NCBI GenBank assembly: GCA_029224185.1
Contig: CM055197.1
Location: 17,336,642 to 17,400,641 of the forward strand
DNA length: 64,000 nt
DNA from: Karalla daura
Taxonomy: Eukaryota; Chordata; Actinopteri; Chaetodontiformes; Leiognathidae
Reading direction: 5' to 3'
Shown: piece by piece, positions 42,721 through 54,210 of the stretch
How the letters are laid out: every line of letters starts with the position of its first letter
Position numbering within the stretch: the first letter of the stretch is position 1
Notes under the pieces: model-generated
Database searches by the model: none
The model's input: the letters and a program-made list of their open reading frames with translations, nothing else
Told to the model about the DNA's origin: nothing
Made by a program: the position numbers and the translations under genes

Positions 42721-44250
42721 TGACATCACCCCGTCCCATGCAGGGGAAAAACTTACCCTTTTTTAGCTGGATTTCAGGCTCTGCTATAATGCTCTGCCAG
42801 AAAGTGTTATATTCTGTCAGTGTAATACTGAGAGCAAGGCTGAGCATGTGTGAAAACCACACACACGTACAATCCACAAGCGACTCGCACACAAGAGTCA
42901 ACAGCTTCATATAATTTAGTGTTATGATGAGAGACATAAATCCTCTCTCACCTCAGGACATTCTCATGTTTTAGTTTGGCTCATGCAGATGAGTTGTGGA
43001 AACGCTGCCACCAGGGCTGTGCTAACTTGCTGGGGAAGCCCAGCGGGCAAAAAAAACGACTCCCTTTGAAGAAGACTGGGTCAATGCGTTGGTTGTACGT
43101 TTTTATCAATGCTTTTGTTATCTGGGGAGACAGGTAAGATTTCCATACATCTACCTTTTATCCTACTGGGGTCTCAGGGATCACCAAGGTGAAGTTTCCT
43201 ACAATATGCAGAAGGTTCTGATATTTGCATATTTGGGTCACAAAGTTGGGTTGAGCAACTCTGTGTTGTCTCTCTCCTTCTATGGCAATGTTTTCATCCC
43301 CGAGGAAAGAAGTTGAAAGATTGATTGGCATGGGAGACAATGGGATGATTTGACTGGGTTTGTTTTAACCCAGATTTGAAGTCCGTTCATGCATATCTGG
43401 CCACCACATCTAGGCTTTGTTGGCCTACCACTCTCATGAATGATCATGCCAGTTTACATGCCTTGCCTAACAACAGAGTTCAGCAACTTTTTCCCAAAAC
43501 AAGCGGTGACAGGCGCGATGCAGCTATTGAGTCCCTACACATCTAGAATCAGATACTGTGGTTTAAAATACAGTGTGTGTGTGTGTTGACATTTCACCAG
43601 AAACTTCACATAGCTGTTGTCACATCATAGATTAGGTCAGCTGGTTGGCGTCAGGTTCGAATAATACCAAAGTTGTAGGCTTGATCCCCATACATTGCTT
43701 AAATTATCCATTTCCCCTTGGAGTTGACCATTGCTGTTCAACAAAGCAAGAGCAAAATTGATTTTCATTCTATGTCTCATACAAGCTGCCCAGTTATAAG
43801 ATTAAAATAAATGGATGGTATTTTTATGATCAGATTCCCAAGAGGTTCAATCCTTATCAGCAACCAGTAAATTTTACTCCACCGCTATTATGATGTCCAA
43901 TTCAACAACTGAATACCATAACCATCAAGTAAGTGGTACACCACATTTGGTAATGATATCAGTAGCAATCTCTTAGCCTTGTAAATTGTCTTTTATTTAT
44001 GTACTTGGACTGAGCGATTAAAGCAAAGTGGTTGCCAGAGAGAGAACCTTCAGGGCACCCAAGGATGTAGGATCATTTTGAAAGTATGGTGATCCAGGCT
44101 TGGCTTCAGCATTATGATTCTTCAAACTCCACTGGATGACAGGCTGATGAAGGCTGCAGGCCAGCAGTTGGAATACAAGACAAGTATTTGCTTGGTATTT
44201 TGTTTTAATAAAATTCATGACATGCTATAAAATGAAAGACTGCTCAAAGT
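42721..44250. other. intergenic region between tubb2 and slc22a23 3' end
   Basis: No gene was recognised. At about 43636-43770, 'tcagctggttggcgtcaggttcgaa' and 'taggcttgatcccc' look like a decayed tRNA-derived SINE (low confidence). The remainder is AT-rich unique sequence. Confidence 0.45.
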
Positions 44251-44274
44251 CCACCGTTGATCAATAAATAGTGG

Positions 44275-44280
44275 TTTATT
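44275..44280 (-). terminator. distal candidate polyadenylation signal of slc22a23
   Basis: AATAAA on the minus strand, at the far edge of the AT-rich block. Confidence 0.35.
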
Positions 44281-47106
44281 TTAACAACAGGTATGGCTTA
44301 TATACAAGTGCATTATGTCTGTTAAAACAAAAAAAAATGAAACCAAACAATCAGAAATTATAAATGGTACAATCCATTGTTTTTACATTCATTCAAATCT
44401 CCCAACAAGAGATTCTGAGTCGCACGGTTGAGAGAAGCAAAACCTGAAATGTGTACACTGAAGATGTCACTGTCACGTCTCTGAGACTTTTATCTGACAA
44501 GTTCTGAACTATTCACTATCATCCTTCATCTCACTGAAGCTGGGTGTCTCCACACATTTTCTATTTACAAAGGCAAAACTTTCATCTTTTTTTCTCCTTT
44601 TCTTTTCCACGTCACCGTCTTTGAGCCTACGATCGCTGGTGCTAACATTGCTTTGGATTGCTTTCAGTTATTCCGCTCACTCAAATTTTATATGAAATTA
44701 AGTCCAACCAAATGCTTACGGTTGCAAAAGCTCCAATTAGCACCGTGAAGTAGCTGCATGGCAGTCGTGAAAATGGAAGCAACGGATCTCAAGAGAAGAC
44801 ACTGGATGTATTGTGCTGTGTTATCGAGTTTTCACTGGTGTTTGCATTGGGGGTTTTGGCATTACACAATTCAAATTTCTGCAGTATGCACACCGACACA
44901 GAGAGAGAGCAGCACTCACAGACAAGTTGTCTGAATAATGTGAAGATACTGACCACTGCAGTCAACCCACTCTCTACTGCAGATGCCAAGAATTCCTCAG
45001 TAAATCCAGTGTCAACACCCTGTTCCACAAAGCAGATTACATGTGGGTCTATTGCAAAACTTAATGTGTGTTTTTGTATTGTATTCAAAATCCCACTCCA
45101 TTTTCCCTTTTTTTCTCTCTTTTTTTTTCTTTTTACTACCAAGACGTCAACCTCCACCAAAATTTGACATCACATGATTGCAGGGCTTTGTGCTTTTGAG
45201 GCTTAGCAGCATGGAAACCATATGCTGAGAATCTTTCACAAAATGGAAGTTTGTTGACTTGATGCTCCATTAAAAGATCATCCGTAATCGATCCAAAATA
45301 GAGCATTCATTCAAGCTGCGTTTGAGGCAAACAACCAAAGCCGGGTTTGCTCAGTGATTCAGAAACCAAAGGATAGGTAGCCTTTGTCAGTGCATGCTTG
45401 ACGTGGGTGGGAGCCAAAGAGATTTTTTTTTTTTTTTTGAGGAATATAGCTGCTTAAAGGTTTTTCCAGAAGTGAACCACAAGGAGATGCAGATGAGAGA
45501 AAGACTTTTTTGTTGAGTCTCATGGTGTCTTTGAATCCTGAATGTCACCATAATGGATCTCCAACACTGTAAGATGAATAGCATGAGACAGGTTTATCAC
45601 ATTTGAAATGACAAGACATCACTGAGTTGGCTCTTAAGTGGTACAGTAACAAGTAATTATTGTTGTTATTTCTCATTATGTTGTAAACAGTGGTCTATCC
45701 ATAATCACACATCTTTCTCTAACAAATATTACATCCTCCAATGCATAAAGTATGCAACTCCATTGTCAAGTTACATACAGTGTTAAGTCAAGTACATCGC
45801 TGTCCACAGGTGGACACAGGCTTTGGAAGAGAAAGTGCCTCCTTAAGTAAGAGTGTCAATTCAAGATTATGAACAGGTCAGCATAACTGAGGGTTTGACC
45901 TGTATCTTGAGATGTCAGTTTGACAGATATATGAAATATTGCATTTTCTCTTAAGGTAAACGTAGTTCTGCATGTGAATGTATTAGCACACCGACATACA
46001 CAAACTATGTTAATGTCAGGACAGGAATTGGAGAACACAGTGAAGATTAGTGATGCTGTGACAATCGACAATCACACGGAAAATTGCATCATCTCGTTTC
46101 AGAAATGAGCTTTTGTCTCTATTTACGGTTTGCTGTTGTGGTTTTGCTGACACGTTCACAATAATTTTCATGCTTTGTCCCAACCACAGAGAATGGCGGC
46201 GCCACCACACTGCGGTGCCACGAATACTGTATAGGTTTGTACAATAAGGGCACACCATGGGAGATTATTCAAAATAATACTTTGAATTTTAAAAAAAGAC
46301 TGAATCAAGCTTGACAACTAATTATGCATTTACTTACAATATCGCATTTACAAATAAAAGCATTTGCATACCATAAATTTCACTGAAACGATTGGAAAAA
46401 TAAAAGTTTCTTCAGACCGACAAAATATGGGTCATTCTTTTCTATTAATAGAGCTGTTCACACAAGGAACCCTGTGGTGATGAGAGCCAAATGTCAATTT
46501 CCTCTCCGTTCTAATTCATAGCATTTCAGTCTTTTATGCATTTGATAAACAGTTAAATTCTTTTTTCGGCATCTCAAATTTTGGAATTGGGTTCATCACA
46601 TTGATTTATATCCACATAGCCTATGGGAGTGAACACACAGGGGACTAGCACAAAAGCGTATTTCCCCACAAAAGGCAAATACTCCAATTGTACTGATTTT
46701 TTTGGCACTATTTCTACATTTGATTTTGGTCAGAGAAGTTTTTGGCATTGTTTAAATCACTCCAATTTGGATTGTAACGGCAAAAAATACTTTGTAACAT
46801 TCAGATTTTTTTTTGTCCATATACATAAGGCGTTATTTTTATACAAATATGTTAGACGGACACTTCATTTGAGCAAAATTACCGGTGATTTCTCTTTTTT
46901 TTTTTATCTTTTTTTAAACATCACTGCATCTTTCACCAGTCCTCTCAGTGATTGTGGGTATAGTTGAAAGTCAGACAGCAATTTCCCCATTCATTTACAT
47001 CAAAGTAGTTTATAGGCTGGTGATTTCCAGTGACATTCAAAAAGAGCAGAAGATGCTGTCACACTGTCACAAACCAGCCTCTGGCACTCTCACTTGGGTG
47101 GTCTCG

Positions 47107-47112
47107 TTTATT
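47107..47112 (-). terminator. proximal candidate polyadenylation signal of slc22a23
   Basis: AATAAA on the minus strand, about 220 bases past the stop codon. Confidence 0.35.
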
Positions 47113-47329
47113 GGCTGAATGCAGGGATGGGGCCCGGGGACATTGAGAAACGTACAGCAGCTCTGTGCATGACATGCCTGCTCAACTCCAGGTGGGGACA
47201 GTCTTCAGCGAGGGCCTGAAGCCTGAGCGGGACACTTCACACCCCCCTCCCCTCCCACCCCCCTCCACAGATATCCAAGTGGCGTGGGCTGCTTCCTCTG
47301 CAACCGCGCAGCTTCAGTTCCTGGCTGCA

Positions 47330-50300
47330 TCACGACGACGCCACGCCACTGACACTGTCGTTTTCCATGTCCCTGATGGAGAGGGCTCCAGAGTCAATGG
47401 GGGAGGAGACAGTGCAGTCCACTAGCGAGGGGGGAGCTGCCTCTGTCGAGCCTGAATCCATGGCGGGAGTTGGTACGGAATCTACGCAAAGAGAAGCAGA
47501 CGAACCCTGCGGGGCCGGAACAACGTCTGTGCCAGGCAGAGTGGTGGATTCTGGAGCAGAGCTCAGCACAATGTCTGTGACTGGGAGAATGGTGGGAATG
47601 GGTGCAGTGGTGGTGACAGTATCCACGACCGGGGGAATAGGGGAGTCCGCTGAGGGCACATGGCCTGAGTCAATGTGTGGCGGGAGGGTGGGTGAGGGGG
47701 AACCTCTGGCTGGACTAGGAAGGATAGGGGAACGGGGGGGTGTATCGTCACCACTGAGGGAGGTAGTGTCTAGCTGTAATGGATGGTAGTCTAAGACAGG
47801 AGGGATGGGGGAGTCTCTAGTGGGAGGAGGAGATGTAGAGCCCTCTACTGTTTCTAACTGGATGGGAATGTCAGGCTGTGTGCTGATGGAGGGTGGGGGG
47901 TCAGTGGGAATGGTGTCGTCTGTCACTGGGACAGGAGAGGGTGTGGGGGAGGGAGGGAGGCTGTCCTGCATAGACGGAGTCAGGGACTCTGCTGAGGGGA
48001 TCTGAGCGTCCTCTGACATAAGCGGGTCAAATATGGGCGTGATGCTGTCGATGTCGTTCGCCAACGGCTCGGGCGAGTCCAACGTGGAGCTGGGCGGGGG
48101 TTCGATGATGGGCGTGGTGCAGATCAATAAAGAGGGAGGCACAGCATGAGGGACAGGGGGAGTGGGGGAGTCCACTGAAGGTGCAGGAGTCGCCACTGAA
48201 TTTGTTGTCGGGGAGGGAACGGGGTCTTTGACGTCGGGTAGGGCGGAATCCGTCAGCGGGTCCCCGACCTCCAGGGTCACCGCCGGAGGTTCGTCTGCAT
48301 CGGACAGGAGAGGGTCTGTGATGCACGGGGCTTTGTGTAAAGGTGTGGAAGACAGCAGGTGCTCCTTGCTGGCATGTATGACGCCATCTTTATCCAGCGC
48401 CGTGACAGAGGAGGAGGACAAAGGGGGAACCGAGTGACCGTTGGGGTCTTTGGCCTCCGACTTGTCCGGATGCACCTCCAGGAACACGGGCGCGGACATG
48501 TCGCCGACCGACGGTGCGGTCAAGTCCACGGCGGAGGAGGCGGTGGAGTCCATGGTGGACGCCACCATGGTGGCCGCCTCGTGCAGCGGCGTGTCATGGA
48601 CCCTGGTGTAGTCCCGGCTGCTCTCCGACTGGGGCAGCAGGAGGCGCTGCTCCCCGGGTTTCCGCGGGGGGAGCAGAGGCTGCCTGGTGTAGGACTCGCC
48701 ATCGGCTAGGGTCTCGGGGAGCGGCTGGTAGCGCGTCTCAGGCAGCAGGAGGATGCAGATGATGCAGATGAGGGTGCAGCAGGCGAAGATGATGTGGTGA
48801 AGGAAGTAGCCCTTCTGATTGTGGAGTTCCATGATGGGGGCCGTCAGCATGCCAAAACCGGCGCTGGCCAGGACCAGGCCAAGGCCTCCACCCCTACAAG
48901 GACATGGGAAAAAAAAATAAAAACAAGGAAGAAATGGTGTTTTACAATCGTAGAGTCAAAAGCAGGAAGATGGTGACCACTAAAGTAAATCATTGACAAT
49001 TTTGCCATCATCTCCATCACTTACAGCAGAGGCAACCTGCATGTTTGCTGCATGCCTCTGTGGTGTGGTCACTACCACTTCATCACACAGCAGCAGAGCG
49101 CTGCAGTACCACCAAACAGCCACACACAGCCACACGCAGTCTCAACATACTCTGGTAATTGCCGCAACGCGTCACCAGGGGGCACTCTTGCAGCACCGGC
49201 AGCGGGACAACACCCTTTACAAAACTGCAGATAACAATCATCCAGTGCTGTGTCACATATTCTCAGAGGACACGGCTAATTTGCTCAAGATGTGGATCAC
49301 ATCTGATGCTGAGCTGTGAGAGTACTGTTGTTTCCAGCAGGTCAATAATTTCATACCCTTCTTCAACACGAGGGGGAGCAGCTCATCCATGAGCGACCAC
49401 TGTGTTGAGGGAAACAAAAGCCCACTGGGAAAATATAAAAGGCACGCACGGAACACTTTGAGTCAGTGCATGTGTTGATTGGTTGTCTGAATTAACCATT
49501 TTAATGTAGCTTGCGATGCACACTGACCACATCGTGGACTAAGCACCCGGGTGTGTCACGACACCATACACATCAACATTGGCGTTCCACGGGAAGCTAT
49601 TTCCACATGCTTTCATCCTCTCGGAGGATGAGGTGCTTCAGCGGGCTTACCTGATCACAGTGGGAGTGATCTCGGCACAGAAGAAGATGCTCAAGTTGCT
49701 GACCGCGTGGGAGGAAAACATGCCGATGATGGAGAAGGCGATGGAGAAGTTCTTATTCAGTGTACCTGAGCTATCTGTAGACACAACAACACACACACAG
49801 ATGGTGAATGCTCTTTCTTAAAAGGAGCCTCAGTGGTGAAAAACAAAGAGAAGCACAAGAATTGCCATTTGTTTGCACAATTAAACACATTTTCAACTTC
49901 AAAAATGTTCCCATCAGTAGTGGCATAAAGTCTTTTTTCAGTCGGTCATTCATCTGTGCCTAAGGTCACATGACTTCCAGGAAACAACCTGACAGCACAG
50001 AGGTTTATTAAGGGATATAAAGTGAGATCGTTAAAAGCTGATTCTTGAATCTTAAACTGTAATATAAGAATGTGATTGCATCAGTTGTACCAAAAGTTAC
50101 TGTAATTGATGAAACTAATTAATTTTGTAATAAAAATGTCCTAAATACTTACATTTATGAAACCTAAGAATCTATGTCCATCTAAACCACCATAAAAATC
50201 ATTTCAATAAAGTCCAGTGGTCAAGTGTTCCATGTAGTATTAAGTAATTATTAATCTCAGTTATAGTCTGACGCTGGGATGTTGCGGCATTACAGATTGT

Positions 50301-53300
50301 ATAATTACAACCCACCCGCTTCAACCTGTGCATTTAGAAAACCCGGAAGTGCCTGGAGAGCATGGATAAAACCTTGTGTTTCCCGATCCTCATTCACGGT
50401 GATTAATGGGGAATTTCTTTGCATGCAAATCGCCCATTTAGGCCCAAGACAATTTGAATACAGTGTTTTCTGTGAATGAGACACGCTGGGGATGACACAA
50501 AGAGGATCATAAGAGTCTGCTCTCTGATCAGCTCTTGCTTCCCACAGGGAGATTAGTGAGCAGAGAATAAAGAGATTGATCAACGGAGGAGAGTGCTGAA
50601 GGAAGACTGGCTGTGAGATCCACAGCTCGGCAACAAAGAGGCTCACCCACTTCGACACAAAGGGTATAAATAAGTGAAAAACGAGCCATAATTACATCTA
50701 GGACTTCATTACATGCCTCTGCAGGGCTCGTGTATGCCTGGCGAAATGCTGTCTGCATGGACGGCTGCATGTAACGCGTTCCCGAAAAGTTCAACGCGAT
50801 AGTACAGCGGGCCGAATGGTTCAATTGAAAGTGAAACAACAAAGCTGATTAAAAAAATGATGGTGGACAAAAGAAAACCAAGCAAGGATAGTTAATTATT
50901 GATCAGTTTATAATGGTAAGTAAACGGGTGACCTTACCAATATTCAGATGGCCACTGTACTTCCCCAGCACTAAAGGAGAGGAATAAAACACGTGACAGA
51001 TTAGTGAGAGACACAGAGCAGTAAAAATCAACCACTGCATTGCAACCTGACACAAGCAAGGAAAAAACAAAAAAAAAACAAAAACACTGCGTGGACATGA
51101 AACACGGACGTAGCCTTGATGTGTTTACTCGAGTTAAACATTAAGTCTGCTCATTTGTAGCTGAATAAACCTGGACCCGCGTCGCATGCTTGTTTTGATC
51201 TGGCACAGGCTTTGGTACACATTTACTAAAAACGCCTGTTTGGACTCATGTTCACTCACTCCATTAGAAGCGACTACAGGTCGAGAAGCTCTCGCGTGCG
51301 GGAACAACATCTACAGCGAGCGTGTCGGGGAGGAGGGCGCCTTCTCGGAGAAACCAAACCATCGCTTCGCGTACTCACGGTTGAGCAGGCCCAGCTGCAG
51401 CAGCGACGCCAGGGCAGTGACGATCATGAACATGAGAAGGCCACCGCGCCGGCCCATCAGGCCCACCGCCGGGCACAGCGCCATGCACGACGCCACCGCT
51501 ATGCCCGCCATGGTGTAATAGTCTGCATAGAAGTTGTGGAACATGGTCGTCTCCTGGGCCTCGGGGTCCATCATGCTGCGGGCGAAGCAGTGGTGGATGC
51601 CATAGCCCGTCAGCCTGGGTGAGGGCAGAAACGCACACACAAAGAAAAAAAGCTTCATCACATTTTCTCTCCTCTCGACTCGCGGCCACATGTAAACACT
51701 CGGTAAGCGCACACAGACAGACACGGCGCATAAGCAAACAGCGGGCAAACATTCGCACCCCCTGGCCCGGCCGTCTAATGTTTCATAAGGACACAGCTCA
51801 TGTAAAATTTATGCTGACTTGGGGGAGTCAGGGACACCGGGCGCTGAGGCTGAGTTAAAGCTGGCTACGCCGAGCCACAGACAAGGTCTCGGATGCGGGG
51901 AGGAGGGGAGATGGAAAGAGAGACGGAGGGAGCACAGCGCCGACATGGAAGGGCTGCTGATCGATGCTGCGGGGAGCCTCCAGGGTTCATCCTGGCATCT
52001 CGGATGCACAAAATGGTGCCTCTTGTGTCCGCGTGGCACACACCTCTCTGTCTCGGTTCAGAGACACTTTAACGTCCCCGCAGCCTTTACAAAGCACCGA
52101 CACTCGAAGACGGAGGACACTTACGAGTTGACGCAGAGCACCACGATATTCTTCCACAGGTTCCTCGTCCCAACCATCTTCACGATGCACGTCTTCTTGG
52201 GTTTCTTCTGCAGCGCTCTCTGCAGTTCTGCAAATAAGCAAGCGAGCCAGTGTCAGAGCCCGGTTAGTCTGCTATTGTCAGTCTGTATGAAGTGTGCTAA
52301 GCTCCTGACACACCTAGCTTGCTGTACAAATACAAACTACTGTCATGTTGTCTTAACTGCTCCCAGCCTGTAATATTTGTACCTGTTTTTATAGTATATC
52401 TCAATTTAAGCGGCAATTCAAATCAACCCCAAAATACTGCAGGAACACCATGTTCTCAGCCAATATACCCCGACTCCAATACATCTCTGATGAAAGGATG
52501 TTACAATTTATCCACCCCAGCTCTTGTTACTATTATCTTCCCAAAGAAGGTCAAACGAAGGTTCGACAGCAGTCTGGTTTCTCTGTAGGGCCAGACGAGG
52601 ACAGCCCTGATTCACTGCAACCGTGGAAAAATTCCACATGCATTTTTAATGGGCACGTTTGGCGCCACATGACTCCACTCCCGCTGTTTCCGTGAGACAG
52701 GTATGACGACGCTCGCATCCGCCGAGGGCGACACCCCCGCGTGATATGAGACGCGGCGAGGCTGGTGGATGTTTTGGTATCGGGGCCTGCACGTTGCCAC
52801 GGAGACGCACCTCCGCTCTGCGCCGCGGCGCGCGCTCGTGTCGAGTCAGGCATGTGACTCGCATACCGCAGCGCCGGCCTCGGGGGTTTATCTCCTGCCT
52901 GGATCGCTCGGTGATTCCCAGTGATTTCCCCTGACCGAGCTGCACGCCCCTGAGTGAGACTTCCCCTCGCCCACGTCCACTGTATGCAAATCGGATCGGA
53001 TCGCTCCCCCGGGACGACCTAATCGGCGGCTACACAGGCATCCATCGTGTTTCGGTGCTCAGGGAAGCCGCTGCGGCGGTGAGAACATGTCCTTTAGAGA
53101 AGAGGAAGGGCTGCTGACCAGCCACTTACTATAAAAACAAGAGGGGACACGTTAATGTCTACGACAGTGCGCTTTTCTCAATGCCGCGTCAGCACTCTGA
53201 GTCCTGGAAATGTGCAGGCAATTTCACACCGAGTGCTTCCCCTTTTGAGCCCTTTCTGAGCGTCGACACGATCATTCCAATCGCATTAATAACATACAAC

Positions 53301-54176
53301 ACAGTAAGTTACGGCGGGGGGAAAGACGGCAAACCGTGAGCGCAAACTAATTGGGTCGCTGTGTGAAACGCAGAGCGACGAGGACTTTGCGAAATGTTCC
53401 CCCGTGCCGATGTCGCAACCTCGTTTTTTGCCTTTACACATCTCTGGCACAAGCAATCGACACAGATGATGATTGTGATTCTGACGTAATCATGTGTTAA
53501 ACATGTCAGAGCTCATCCTGGCCCGGCATTCCAGACTTTTCAAAAAGGAGGCTCCTTTCACACCCAATCATGATCCTCTTACTTCCCATGCCACCTATGG
53601 AGCGATCCAAACAGGTGTGTTTGCGAGACTTTCCCAGACTTTCCAAGCCGTTGCCCCAACATTCCCCCTTATATGAATTGCTGCCACCAAATGAAGATAT
53701 CTGTACAAAAAAATACAAACTATTGCCCGTGTATCGCTTTCATCGAATAGGATCCGTAAATCTTCCTTTATATTTAACACAGTGTCCCAACCGCTTGGGA
53801 ACCCAGGCACACTCGTGAACACACTATTAAATATATATATACAGCCTGCTCCCTCGTCTAGCGACAGCAACAGTAGCAGCAGCGCTCTGCTCTTTGCCTC
53901 AGGCTGGTGCGAGTGCGGGCGCCGTTAACCCCGGGGTCAGAGTGGGAGACCCTGACCCGCGTCCATCTGCCTCCCGCGCACCGACATGTCGGCTCATGTC
54001 CACCCAGCCGGGCTGTAATGAAATTAATGAAGGCTCTAGAGTGTCGTAATGTAATGTTCAACACCCACTGCTACATCCAGAGTGGTCTGTTACTATGGCG
54101 ACCGGACAGGAAACCCATATAACCTTGTCAATCTGGTTTATTTAGGACTTTTAAGTACAGCGTGGAGGGGTGTGGG

Positions 54177-54210
<34 letters not shown>

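Larger units (their letters stand above)
44255..47329 (-). other. possible long 3'UTR of slc22a23
   Basis: No exon was recognised in this AT-rich block, which directly follows the slc22a23 stop. Minus-strand AATAAA hexamers lie at 47107-47112, giving a short 3'UTR, and at 44275-44280, giving a UTR of about 3 kb. Which one is used cannot be decided from sequence. Confidence 0.35.

Noticed and set aside
43636..43770. Possible tRNA gene
   Set aside because: Box B-like words are present but no cloverleaf can be drawn; at most a decayed SINE.
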